Source: Peptococcaceae bacterium BRH_c23
GTDB taxonomy: Bacteria > Bacillota_B > Desulfitobacteriia > Desulfitobacteriales > Desulfitobacteriaceae
Assembly (NCBI GenBank): GCA_000961805.1
Contig: LADV01000179.1
Span: 1 to 32,042, forward strand
DNA: 32,042 bases
Direction: 5' to 3'
Made by a program: the position numbers and the translations under genes. The notes under the pieces are model-generated. The model saw only the letters and a program-made list of their open reading frames with translations, was not told the origin of the DNA and did not search any database. The number at the start of each line of letters is the position of its first letter. Position 1 is the stretch's first letter. Below, in pieces: positions 1 through 7,508 of the stretch.

Positions 1-1439
1 TGAAGTTTGACTTATTTTCAGATGAACAACTCCAGCAGGTCCATGAAGCAAGCATGGATATTTTGAAGTCAATTGGCATTCATACCAAGTCAAAGAGACT
101 CAAGGATTTACTGCTGGAGCATGGCTGTCAGGAAAAAGACGGAAGAATTGTGTTTAGTCAGGATATCCTTGACAAGGCACTGAAAACTGCGCCTTCCGAA
201 TTTAAACTATACGGACGAAATAATGACCATGTAGTGGAGATGGGAGCGAAAAAAGCCTACTCCCAAACCTGTGTGGGGACTCCTTCAGTGATTGATATTG
301 ACACCGGTAAAAAAAGGGACGTAAAACTTGTGGACCTTGAAGATTTCGTCAGATTGACGGACGCTTTGGAGTATATCAATATTATTTCGCCCATTTTCCC
401 GAGGGATGTTCCCCAGGAGATCATTGTTTCGGTAGAGACGGCAACGATGTTGCGCAATACTACGAAACCCGTGCGAATCACAGCAGAATCTTCTCATGAA
501 ATGAAATATATTCTTGAATTATTAAGGGTAGTCGCCGGCGGGGAAGAGATGTTGAGAAAAAGGCCACTTGCCTATATTGAGGTATCTCCAATTAGCCCGT
601 TAGAGTATGGCTTTGATCCTGCCGAAGCAATGTTGGATATAGTAGAAGCCGGGTTACCCTTAGGAGTTATACCTTGTCCCATGATGGGTTCGACAGGGCC
701 AATGACCTTAGTGGGTACGGTAGCTCAACATAATGCGGAGATCTTAGCAGGGGTTGTTGCCAGTCAACTTTTAAAACCAGGTAGCCCAGTCATTATGTCC
801 CCTCGAGTCACCTTCATGGATATGCGTTCTGGTGTCGGGCTATGGGCTATGCCGGAGATGGGTCTAGCCGCTGCCGCTTCAGTTCAACTGGCCCGTTTTT
901 ACGGGATACCTTCTACTGCAACGGGTTACTCTTGTGCTTCTAAAATAGCCGATGCTCAGAGTGGTTATGAACATTTGTATAATGCCCTGATGCCCGCTCT
1001 GATCGGAACGGACATTATAGCAGCTGCTGGTTCTCTGGAAAACGCTCTCACGTCATGTTTTGCCATGTTGGTGATTGATAATGAACTATCTTCAGTGATT
1101 CAGAGGACGGTCAGAGGAATTGAGGTTTCTGAAGACAAGCTGGCAGTGAATGTGATTGCTGAAGTGATCCAATCCAAGAGTAATTTTCTGGAACAAAAGC
1201 ATACCAGAAAACATCTTAGGGCTGGTGAGCTTTGGAAACCCAACCTTAGCGACCGGCAAACCTATGAGAAATGGTCCATAAATAAAGATAAGGTCGAAGA
1301 AAGTGCTAGATTAAGAGCTAAAGAATTACTGGCAACCCACCGGGTTGAACCTCTCAGCGTGGAGGTCAATGCTGAAATTGATAAGATCTTGAAAAGAGCC
1401 CAAGACGATTATTTGCAGCGGACGAGCAATATGAAATAA
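1..1439 (+). CDS. mtgB: MttB-family corrinoid methyltransferase, non-pyrrolysine (glycine betaine type), 5'-partial
   Basis: Catalyses transfer of a methyl group from a quaternary or tertiary amine, probably glycine betaine, to the Co(I) corrinoid of the protein encoded next. The reading frame is open from base 3 with no stop upstream, so the true start lies outside the window; the ATG at 54 is an internal methionine, because the residues before it (KFDLFSDEQLQQVHEAS) look like the usual MttB N-terminus. The MttB core is clear (GVIPCPMMGSTGPMTLVGT, then a long alanine/glycine-rich stretch). No in-frame TAG occurs, so this belongs to the pyrrolysine-free branch, where the Desulfitobacterium MtgB glycine betaine enzyme sits. 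Followed after 27 bases by the corrinoid protein and then the tetrahydrofolate methyltransferase. The exact substrate is inferred from this context and the BCCT transporter; proline betaine or carnitine are alternatives. Confidence 0.88.
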   Translation, partial: KFDLFSDEQLQQVHEASMDILKSIGIHTKSKRLKDLLLEHGCQEKDGRIVFSQDILDKALKTAPSEFKLYGRNNDHVVEMGAKKAYSQTCVGTPSVIDIDTGKKRDVKLVDLEDFVRLTDALEYINIISPIFPRDVPQEIIVSVETATMLRNTTKPVRITAESSHEMKYILELLRVVAGGEEMLRKRPLAYIEVSPISPLEYGFDPAEAMLDIVEAGLPLGVIPCPMMGSTGPMTLVGTVAQHNAEILAGVVASQLLKPGSPVIMSPRVTFMDMRSGVGLWAMPEMGLAAAASVQLARFYGIPSTATGYSCASKIADAQSGYEHLYNALMPALIGTDIIAAAGSLENALTSCFAMLVIDNELSSVIQRTVRGIEVSEDKLAVNVIAEVIQSKSNFLEQKHTRKHLRAGELWKPNLSDRQTYEKWSINKDKVEESARLRAKELLATHRVEPLSVEVNAEIDKILKRAQDDYLQRTSNMK

Positions 1440-1466
1440 AGAAGCATATAAGAGGGGGATTTCCAA

Positions 1467-2099
1467 GTGAGTAGTTTTAACGAACTAGCGGATGCGGTTC
1501 TTAACGGTAATTTCCAAAAAGTTAAAGAAATCACTTTAGAAATGATTGATAGCAAGGTCGATCCCTTACGCATTATCAACGAGGGTCTTATTGCCGGAAT
1601 GAATATAGTCGGCGTCAGGTTTAAGGCAGAGGATATGTATGTTCCGGAAGTGATGATGTCAGCAAAATCCATGGCCTCTGGAATGGAGTTGATTAAGCCT
1701 CTCATCGCAGAATCAGATATGCCCACTGCAGGGACAATCGTCTTTGGGACTGTTAAAGGTGATCTTCACGACATTGGCAAGAGTCTAGTTTGTATGATCC
1801 TGGAAAGTGGTGGATTTAAAGTCATTAATCTTGGCACAGATGTTTCACCTGAAATGTTTGTGCAAGCGGTTAAAGAGCATAAACCTCAAATCGTCGGATT
1901 GTCGGCTCTTTTGACAACAACCATGCTAAATATGAAAACTACCATTGAACTATTAATAGAAGAAGGTTTACGCGACGGAATAAAGGTGATTATCGGTGGA
2001 GCACCCGTTTCCCAGAGTTTCGCGGACGATATTGGAGCGGATGGTTATGGAGCAGATGCCATGGCAGCCAAGGAGTTATGTTTGCAACTAGTTGGGTAA
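1467..2099 (+). CDS. mtgC: Corrinoid (B12-binding) methyl carrier protein
   Basis: A 210-residue methyl shuttle. It accepts the methyl group from the upstream MttB-family protein as methyl-Co(III) and hands it to the tetrahydrofolate methyltransferase. Residues 1-85 form the helical cap typical of MtaC/MttC-type carriers and residues 88-210 the Rossmann B12 domain. The cobalt-ligand motif DxHxxG is present at 99-104 (GDLHDIGKS, axial His101), the SxL motif at S145/L147 and the GG motif at 177-178. The start is GTG at 1467, with AGAGGGGG about ten bases upstream. It is encoded between the substrate-specific methyltransferase and the second methyltransferase, the usual order for a three-component methyl-transfer system. 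Length and motifs are ordinary for the family. Assignment to glycine betaine rests on context only. Confidence 0.9.
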   Translation: MSSFNELADAVLNGNFQKVKEITLEMIDSKVDPLRIINEGLIAGMNIVGVRFKAEDMYVPEVMMSAKSMASGMELIKPLIAESDMPTAGTIVFGTVKGDLHDIGKSLVCMILESGGFKVINLGTDVSPEMFVQAVKEHKPQIVGLSALLTTTMLNMKTTIELLIEEGLRDGIKVIIGGAPVSQSFADDIGADGYGADAMAAKELCLQLVG

Positions 2100-2122
2100 A
2101 AATAGTTAGAGGAGGAATGAAA

Positions 2123-2920
2123 GTGTTAATAATCGGCGAGTTAATCAATACAAGTAGAAAGTTGATCGGCGAAGCAGTTGAGAAAAGAGATGCCGACTAT
2201 ATTAGAAAAATAGCTGCGGATCAAGTTGCTGCCGGGGCGAATTATGTTGATATTAATTGCGGCACGATGATCTTTGATGAGGTAGAGACCATGGAATGGT
2301 TAGTCAATACTGTTCAGGAAGTTGTTCAAGTGCCTTTATGCATAGACAGCCCCAATCCTAAAGCAATTGAGGCCGGGTTAAAGCTCGCTCGTAACGGCCA
2401 ATCTCTGATAAACTCTATTACCGGTGAAAAAGAACGTTACGCTGAGATCCTTCCTTTAGTTCTTAACTATAAGACGAAGGTTGTAGCTCTTTGTATGGAT
2501 GATAACGGAATGCCCGAGACGGCCGAGGACAGGATGGCTGTAGCCCAAAACCTTTATCAAAATTTAACAGAAGCAGGAGTCTCTGAAGATGATATTTACT
2601 TTGATCCCCTTGTCAAACCGGTAAGTACGGGGGATAAAGCAGGGCAGGAAGTCCTTGATACCATAAAGTTGATAAAGCAGAAATATCCAAAGGTTCACAT
2701 GGTTTGTGGCTTAAGTAACGTTTCCTTCGGTCTTCCGAATCGAAAAATGCTTAATCAATTCTTTATGATTCAGACGATGACGATGGGAATGGATAGTTAT
2801 ATTTTAAACCCACTTGATAAAAGTATGATGGGTGCTGTTCAAGGTTCACAGACTCTGTTGGGAAATGATTCGTATTGTACTGGTTATCTAAATGCCCATC
2901 GCAATAAGCTTTACGAATAA
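2123..2920 (+). CDS. mtgA: Methylcorrinoid:tetrahydrofolate methyltransferase
   Basis: A 265-residue pterin-binding TIM-barrel protein that moves the methyl group from the methylated corrinoid protein to tetrahydrofolate, giving methyl-THF for the Wood-Ljungdahl pathway. Visible motifs of the pterin-binding (DHPS-like) fold are YVDINCGT, CIDSPNPKAIEAG, INSITGE and the C-terminal GLSNVSFGLPNRKMLNQFF. The frame stays open back to an ATG at 2078 that overlaps the previous gene. However, AGAGGAGG ends at 2115, which puts the GTG at 2123 seven bases away and the ATG at 2117 only one base away, so GTG 2123 is preferred; it also yields the family-like N-terminus MLIIGELINTS. It is the last gene of the three-gene methyl-transfer unit, followed by a 400-base structured gap. 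Confidence 0.88.
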   Translation: MLIIGELINTSRKLIGEAVEKRDADYIRKIAADQVAAGANYVDINCGTMIFDEVETMEWLVNTVQEVVQVPLCIDSPNPKAIEAGLKLARNGQSLINSITGEKERYAEILPLVLNYKTKVVALCMDDNGMPETAEDRMAVAQNLYQNLTEAGVSEDDIYFDPLVKPVSTGDKAGQEVLDTIKLIKQKYPKVHMVCGLSNVSFGLPNRKMLNQFFMIQTMTMGMDSYILNPLDKSMMGAVQGSQTLLGNDSYCTGYLNAHRNKLYE

Positions 2921-2970
2921 AGTTCGTTCCAAGAAGATAAATCTTATGCCCTTGTGCCGTTTCGGCTTTA

Positions 2971-3006
2971 ATGATTGTTTCCCCATTAACTAGGGGAAAT
3001 AATCAT
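2971..3006 (+). terminator. 14-bp hairpin after mtgA
   Basis: Arms 2971-2984 and 2993-3006 pair over 14 positions (one G-U wobble) around an 8-base loop, 50 bases after the mtgA stop. No clear U-run follows, so it may be a transcript 3' end, an mRNA stabiliser, or a DNA palindrome bound by a regulator; the flanks GTTTCCCC and GGGGAAAT are purine/pyrimidine rich. Confidence 0.5.
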
Positions 3007-3080
3007 GGGGAAAAGAAGTCTTCTAGCAATAATTATCTAAAAATTATGAATTGATGTGTAATTGCTCAAATGGTCAATGT

Positions 3081-3153
3081 TTAAGGGGAAAGGCAGTCAA
3101 AATCGTCTAGTTCAAGCTGTTGTACATGCCTTAACGTACTGCTTCCCCCTTAA
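3081..3153 (+). promoter_or_regulatory. Long-range inverted repeat in the leader of the BCCT gene
   Basis: Bases 3081-3097 pair with 3138-3153: eight perfect pairs (TTAAGGGG with CCCCTTAA), one mismatch, then seven more pairs interrupted by a single bulged G. The loop is about 40 bases. It lies between the mtgA 3' hairpin and the BCCT start codon in a gene-free stretch (2921-3322). I recognise no riboswitch class in it. Its role as an RNA structure or operator is inferred from symmetry alone. Confidence 0.35.
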
Positions 3154-3230
3154 TCATACCGGTGGTTTTAACGAGGGTCAGCAAAATGTAAAATCGCTCC
3201 TCGCTAACGGGTAACCATCGGAAATACATC

Positions 3231-3259
3231 TCAGCAATGAGAGGAAAGTGAGGTATAAT
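3231..3259 (+). promoter_or_regulatory. Candidate promoter for the BCCT transporter
   Basis: A perfect TATAAT at 3254-3259 lies 63 bases before the BCCT start. The hexamer 17 bases upstream (TCAGCA, 3231-3236) is a poor -35 box, so an activator or alternative recognition would be needed. This suggests the transporter can be transcribed separately from the mtg genes. Confidence 0.4.
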
Positions 3260-3322
3260 TAACAAGTACAACTACTATCAATAATTGGCTAAACCTGAAA
3301 ATTTGTTTGGGGAGGGAAATTA

Positions 3323-4891
3323 ATGGCAAAACCACAACTCGACCACAAAGTGTTTTGGCCCGCTTTTATAGTAATTTTCGGTCTTTCTTTAGCCCTGGTT
3401 TTAAATCGCGAGGCTGGTTCAAAAGTTGCCGATGCTGCTTTAGCTTGGTCGACTTATAAACTGGACTGGCTCTTCCAAATAGGTACTTTTATGGCGTTTG
3501 CTTTCTTAATCTGGATAGCTTTCGGTCGATATGGCAACGTCAAACTAGGCGGACCTGACGATAAACCAGAATTCTCCACATTAAGCTGGATCGCGATGTT
3601 ATTTTGTGCTGGGATTGGCTCCAGTTTGATTTATTGGTCCGTGGCTGAGCCTATCTACTACCTACAAGGACCACCGTTTGGCATAGAAAAAGGTGCTGCC
3701 GAAGCAGCCCAATGGGCACTGACCTATGGCATGTTCCACTGGGGGTTTAGTGCCTGGGCCCTGTATTGTATCCCCACTTTGCCGATTGCCTATGCTTATT
3801 ACGTCCGTAAGGATACTAAACTGAGGGCTAGTACAGCCTGTCGTCCTCTCCTTGGAAATAAAGTTGATGGCTGGATAGGGAAGGTTATCGATATTTTAGT
3901 AATGTTTGGTATCGTTGGTGGCTTTGGTACTTCCCTAGGCCTTGGGGTTCCCTTATTGGCGGCAGCAGCTTCAAGTTTGTTTGGAATAGAACAGTCCATG
4001 GGCTTAAATATGGCAATACTCGCGATCTGGACACTGATCTTTGGTTTCAGTGTTTATACAGGCCTTTATAAAGGAATTAAGATCTTAAGTGATATTAATG
4101 TTTATCTTGCTTTTGCTTTGTTAGCAGTAATTCTAATATCTGGACCAACCTTTTTTATCTTGTCAGTATTCACTGACAGTGTAGGAATGTTGTTAAATAA
4201 CTTTTTACGTATGAGCTTTTATACCGATCCCATCGTGAAGAGTGGGTTCCCTCAGTCATGGACAGTATTTTATTGGGCGTGGTGGATTGCCCTGGCACCT
4301 TTTATGGGTTTATTCGTCGCTAGGATTTCCAAGGGACGTACTTTAAAGCAACTTATCATGGCTGAGTTGTTTTGGGGAACTTTAGGTTGCTGGGCTGTCT
4401 TTGGAGTCTTAGGTGGTTATACTTTGCACCTGGAATTTGACAAAATTCTGTCAGTCGGCAAGATCATGTCAGAGAGCGGAGGTCCAGCCGCCATTATAGC
4501 GGTCATAAATACATTGCCGATGCCTCAGGTTGTTTTAGTTTTATTCCTGCTCTTAGAATTTGTCTTCCTGGCCACCTGTCTTGATTCCTCGGCCTATGTA
4601 TGTGCCACTATGGCGACCAAGGAACTGGCAGAAGATGAACAACCGGCTCGTTGGAACAGAGTTGTCTGGGCTTTAGCTTTAGCGGCTATAGGTGTTGCGG
4701 TTCTATCGTTAGGTGGTATGAATGCAATACAAACATCCTCTGTAGTCGCGGCGGTTCCCCTAGTGTTTGTCCTAATTGTCTTAACCTTGTCTTTTATGAA
4801 AATGCTTAGAGAAGATCATGGTGTAGAATGTAGCCCGAAAGAAATAACGATCCAATCTCATAAAAATAATAATAATCTATCGGCTAAATAG
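3323..4891 (+). CDS. BCCT-family betaine/carnitine/choline transporter
   Basis: A 522-residue inner-membrane secondary transporter with about twelve hydrophobic helices, taking up quaternary ammonium compounds by ion symport or precursor/product exchange. The BCCT signature is seen in helix 4-5 (GAAEAAQWALTYGMFHWGFS) and in the tryptophan-rich segment SWTVFYWAWWIALAPFMG, which lines the substrate site with an aromatic box. The short N-terminus (first helix near residue 10) and brief charged C-tail lack the long regulatory extension of osmosensing BetP, favouring catabolic uptake over osmoprotection. The start ATG 3323 follows GGGGAGGG closely. Its location directly after the methyltransferase set makes it the likely importer of the substrate demethylated by them. 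Which betaine it carries cannot be read from the sequence. Confidence 0.9.
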   Translation: MAKPQLDHKVFWPAFIVIFGLSLALVLNREAGSKVADAALAWSTYKLDWLFQIGTFMAFAFLIWIAFGRYGNVKLGGPDDKPEFSTLSWIAMLFCAGIGSSLIYWSVAEPIYYLQGPPFGIEKGAAEAAQWALTYGMFHWGFSAWALYCIPTLPIAYAYYVRKDTKLRASTACRPLLGNKVDGWIGKVIDILVMFGIVGGFGTSLGLGVPLLAAAASSLFGIEQSMGLNMAILAIWTLIFGFSVYTGLYKGIKILSDINVYLAFALLAVILISGPTFFILSVFTDSVGMLLNNFLRMSFYTDPIVKSGFPQSWTVFYWAWWIALAPFMGLFVARISKGRTLKQLIMAELFWGTLGCWAVFGVLGGYTLHLEFDKILSVGKIMSESGGPAAIIAVINTLPMPQVVLVLFLLLEFVFLATCLDSSAYVCATMATKELAEDEQPARWNRVVWALALAAIGVAVLSLGGMNAIQTSSVVAAVPLVFVLIVLTLSFMKMLREDHGVECSPKEITIQSHKNNNNLSAK

Positions 4892-4939
4892 TAATAACGA
4901 ATCTATTGCTATAATCAAGGTGCGAAAACAAATTTAGAT

Positions 4940-5004
4940 AAAATCCTTTAAACAGAAAGGCGAAATGCATGTAAGCATTTCGCCTTTACTGTTTAAAAGA
5001 TTTT
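4940..5004. terminator. Long near-perfect hairpin after the BCCT gene
   Basis: The inner stem 4956-4968/4975-4987 pairs over 13 bases around a 6-base loop (ATGTAA). It is extended by an outer stem (AAAATCCTTTAAACAG against CTGTTTAAAAGATTTT) with one extra A and one mismatch. It is 48 bases after the BCCT stop. A-rich left flank and T-rich right flank would allow function in either direction. Confidence 0.75.
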
Positions 5005-5035
5005 CCAGAAGGAAGACTTTCAATAAAAAAAGTGT

Positions 5036-5065
5036 TTGACAAGAATATTCAGAATAAAGTAAAAT
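5036..5065 (+). promoter_or_regulatory. Sigma-A-type promoter for the iclR-family gene
   Basis: TTGACA at 5036-5041 and TAAAAT at 5060-5065 are separated by 18 bases. This is a good housekeeping match just downstream of the bidirectional hairpin, and it leaves a leader of roughly 115 bases before the TTG start at 5189. Confidence 0.65.
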
Positions 5066-5155
5066 TGAATTGACCACTCTATGGATTGCACGTTCACAAT
5101 GTGACCATTTATTTAACAAAATCTATAATTTACAATATCTAATTTTTTTATATAT

Positions 5156-5172
5156 GTTTCCAGTGGCGAAAC
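5156..5172. promoter_or_regulatory. Palindromic candidate operator upstream of iclR-family gene
   Basis: GTTTC (5156-5160) and GAAAC (5168-5172) form a 5-bp inverted repeat with a 7-base spacer, ending two bases before the AAAGGAG ribosome site. IclR-family proteins bind short pseudo-palindromes near their own promoters, so autoregulation is plausible but not shown. Confidence 0.3.
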
Positions 5173-5188
5173 GAAAGGAGCTTTTAAT

Positions 5189-5956
5189 TTGAAAGAAATT
5201 CAATCCATCGAAAAAGCCTTTGCTATACTAGAAAAGTTTTCTCATAGGAAGAAGGAGTTTAGTGTTACAGAATTGAGTCAGGATCTAGGGTTACCCCGTC
5301 CTACGGTTAGCCGGATTATTGGCACGTTGGCAGGGTTAGGTTACCTTAAAAAGAGTTCTGATACGAAACGGTACACTTTGGGATTGAAGTTTCTTCACCT
5401 GGCTAGTATTGTCCAGGAAAGTCTTATCCTACGTGATATAGCTACACCGGTGCTGCACAGACTTCGTGATCTCTTGAGTGAGACAGTCTATATAGATGTT
5501 AGAGATGGGTGGGAAAGGGTCTGTATAGAATCGTTTCAGGGACTGGAACAGGTGCGAACATTTGTTGAAACCGGTCAACGGTCGCCACTTCATACTGGAG
5601 CCGATTCTCTGATGCTTTTAGCGTCTTTAGCGGATGAAGAAATTGATGAATACCTTGAGAAGGTCCAATTAGTACCGTATACGGAAAACACAATTGTAGA
5701 CCCCCTAGTGTTAAGGGGAAAGATTAGAGAGGCTAAAGAAAAAGGTTATACGTATAGCGAAGGGGAGTACCATCCTGGAAGTGCTTGTCTTTCCGCCCCC
5801 ATCAGAGATCGGGCAGGAAAAATAGTAGCCTGCATAGCGATATCCTTCCCAACATCAAGGGCTGTGCCGAGTTATATTGATAGATACAGGGATTCGATTA
5901 TTAGCGCAGCGTTGGAAATTTCTACGCTCAACGGATATGAACATAAAGAAAAATAG
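5189..5956 (+). CDS. IclR-family transcriptional regulator
   Basis: A 255-residue DNA-binding regulator. Residues 1-75 are a winged helix-turn-helix (recognition helix around LPRPTVSRIIGTLAGLGYL), followed by a linker helix and the IclR effector-binding GAF-like domain (about 85-250; conserved pieces VYIDVRDGWERVCIES, PLHTGADSLMLLAS and SGEYHPGS-like SEGEYHPGSACLSAPI). The start is TTG at 5189, eight bases after AAAGGAG; no better ATG exists nearby. It lies between the betaine uptake/demethylation genes and the dehydrogenase/2-oxoacid oxidoreductase operon, both on the same strand, and could control either. It has its own promoter at 5036-5065 and a palindrome next to its ribosome site. Its effector is unknown. 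Confidence 0.9.
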   Translation: MKEIQSIEKAFAILEKFSHRKKEFSVTELSQDLGLPRPTVSRIIGTLAGLGYLKKSSDTKRYTLGLKFLHLASIVQESLILRDIATPVLHRLRDLLSETVYIDVRDGWERVCIESFQGLEQVRTFVETGQRSPLHTGADSLMLLASLADEEIDEYLEKVQLVPYTENTIVDPLVLRGKIREAKEKGYTYSEGEYHPGSACLSAPIRDRAGKIVACIAISFPTSRAVPSYIDRYRDSIISAALEISTLNGYEHKEK

Positions 5957-5994
5957 GTGACTTGTCAAAAGGGGTATGATTCTTTGTCTAAGAC

Positions 5995-6015
5995 CGCCAT
6001 TAGCCAAGTATGGCG
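5995..6015 (+). other. Small hairpin in the iclR-gdh gap
   Basis: CGCCAT (5995-6000) pairs with ATGGCG (6010-6015) across a 9-base loop, about 40 bases after the iclR stop. The following TATT is a weak U-run, so termination is possible but unconvincing. The remaining gap to 6226 holds a purine-rich stretch and the possible small peptide below. Confidence 0.3.
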
Positions 6016-6097
6016 TATTGAGGGGGGTGAAGCGAGAGCCAGGCGGAAGCCCGATAAATTGTATCTCATCTTATTAAAAATCATGAGGAGGAAAGTT

Positions 6098-6172
6098 TTG
6101 AGTGATAGTGGAAAGCCGGTTGAACAGGCGTCCGAAAGGCCGCCCTCAGTAATAGGTAAATCAATTGAATAA
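6098..6172 (+). CDS. Possible 24-residue peptide or gene relic
   Basis: TTG at 6098 is preceded by GAGGAGG (6085-6091) with six bases of spacing, an excellent ribosome site for such a short frame; it ends at TAA 6170-6172. The peptide is hydrophilic and ends PPSVIGKSIE. The frame extends upstream to a GTG at 5957, but that start abuts the iclR stop and has no ribosome site. The GKSIE ending recalls the N-terminus of molybdenum hydroxylase large subunits (GKSxxRxDA...), so a truncated relic is one reading; a leader peptide or chance is equally possible. Confidence 0.22.
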   Translation: MSDSGKPVEQASERPPSVIGKSIE

Positions 6173-6226
6173 GACGTAACCATAGAGAACCAGTTAAGTT
6201 ATTCTTAAGAGAGAGGTTTAACTAAC

Positions 6227-7468
6227 ATGAAAAAGAATGCCTATGAAGTAGCCTTAGAAGTATTGAGTAATGTGGCCGAGTATATGAACTTAGAGGACCA
6301 CGTGTACGAAATTTTCAAGGAACCCATGTCACAGTTAACTGTAAAATTTCCGGTTAAAATGGATGACGGAACCATTAGAATCTTCACCGGTTTCCGTTTT
6401 CAGCATAACGCTGCTCTGGGACCGACCCGAGGAGGAACACGTTTTCATCTCGATGAAACACCCGAGGATGTAAAGGCCTTGTCACTCTGGATGACCTTGA
6501 AAAACGCCTTAAACGAGATTCCCAATGGAGGTGCTAAAGGGGGCGTTGTCGTTGACTCACTAACTCTTTCCCAAGGGGAATTAGAGCGCGTTTGCCGAGG
6601 ATATATTCGCAAGATTGGTCCGACTATAGGGGCATGGAAGGACTTTCCGGGGGCTGACATCGGCACCTCCGCTCAGACTCAGAGCTGGATGTTGGATGAA
6701 TGGGAAACCATGAATATGCATCACGAGGCTGGGGGTATCAGTGGAAAAGTAATGGCTCTGGGAGGGTCTAAAGGACGGGCCGAAGCAACAAGCCGAGGTC
6801 TATTGTTTGCTACTAGGGAATTAGTGCATGCCAAGGGATTAGAGATGCCAGATTTAACAGCTGTGATCCAGGGATTTGGCAAAGTCGGTTGGCATTTAGC
6901 AAAGCTGTACGAAGAGGACGGTGTAAAGGTTTTATCGGTCAGCGATGTATCCATAGCCATATTCAAATCGACTGGGTTAGATATCTTTGATGTCCATGCC
7001 TATGTAGAGCGTACTGGCAGTCTTCGGGGTTACCCTAACGCGCAAGAAATTACTAATGAAGAAATGCTGGAAATAGAATGTGATATTCTAGCTCCTTGTG
7101 CGGTTCAAAATGTGCTTACTAAAGAAAATGCAGACCAAATTAAAGCAAAGTTTTTAATTGAAGGAGCTAATGGTCCTACTACTCCGGAGGCGGAAGAAAT
7201 CTTTATCCGTAAAGGGATCTTTATTGCTCCGGATATTTGGGCAAATTCCGGTGGTACTCAAGTGGCTCATTTTGAAAGAGTACAGAACTTGAATAATGAT
7301 AGTTGGAGTGAAGAGGAAGTAAACTCAAAGCTTGAGAAAATTATTCATAAGGTGTTTGGCGAAATCTATGCCTTGCACACTAAAAGTAATATTTCAATGC
7401 GTCAGGCGTGCTGGGTAAAAGCGATTGGCACAGTTGTTGAAGCGATGAAAGCTCGTGGCTGGGTTTAA
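6227..7468 (+). CDS. Glu/Leu/Phe/Val dehydrogenase family amino-acid dehydrogenase
   Basis: A 413-residue NAD(P)-dependent oxidative deaminase converting an L-amino acid to its 2-oxoacid plus ammonia. The catalytic domain (1-175) has the catalytic lysine in PNGGAKGG (Lys104), Lys92 upstream and the essential aspartate in GADIG (Asp144). The Rossmann domain has GFGKVG at 216-221 and an acidic residue at the end of strand 2 (SVSD). Two residues that bind the glutamate side-chain carboxylate in classical GDH appear changed: the GPxKGG lysine is Arg68 (GPTRGGTRF), and the serine of the VxxSxxE region is Ala347 (TQVAHFE). Glutamate specificity is therefore not certain. The ribosome site AGAGAGG is ten bases before ATG 6227. 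It lies 40 bases ahead of the 2-oxoacid:ferredoxin oxidoreductase genes, whose substrate it presumably supplies. Confidence 0.9.
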   Translation: MKKNAYEVALEVLSNVAEYMNLEDHVYEIFKEPMSQLTVKFPVKMDDGTIRIFTGFRFQHNAALGPTRGGTRFHLDETPEDVKALSLWMTLKNALNEIPNGGAKGGVVVDSLTLSQGELERVCRGYIRKIGPTIGAWKDFPGADIGTSAQTQSWMLDEWETMNMHHEAGGISGKVMALGGSKGRAEATSRGLLFATRELVHAKGLEMPDLTAVIQGFGKVGWHLAKLYEEDGVKVLSVSDVSIAIFKSTGLDIFDVHAYVERTGSLRGYPNAQEITNEEMLEIECDILAPCAVQNVLTKENADQIKAKFLIEGANGPTTPEAEEIFIRKGIFIAPDIWANSGGTQVAHFERVQNLNNDSWSEEEVNSKLEKIIHKVFGEIYALHTKSNISMRQACWVKAIGTVVEAMKARGWV

Positions 7469-7508
7469 TTATAGAAGTAAATAAGACTACCTAGAAGGAG
7501 GAAACATC

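Noticed and set aside
257..497. Minus-strand frames inside mtgB
   Set aside because: Shadows of the strong plus-strand coding frame, with no ribosome sites or domains.
1..1439. Pyrrolysine-containing trimethylamine methyltransferase
   Set aside because: No in-frame TAG is present and no pyl genes are in the window.
4934..5119. 61-codon minus-strand frame across the hairpin after the BCCT gene
   Set aside because: It runs through the terminator hairpin and the iclR promoter and has no ribosome site.
5957..6172. 71-codon frame starting at GTG directly after iclR
   Set aside because: No ribosome site at the GTG; only the internal TTG at 6098 has one, so only the short frame is listed, with low confidence.
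5957..6226. Glycine, cobalamin or other known riboswitch before the dehydrogenase gene
   Set aside because: Purine-rich segments such as GCGAGAGCCAGGCGG recall riboswitch fragments, but no conserved core of a class I know can be assembled.
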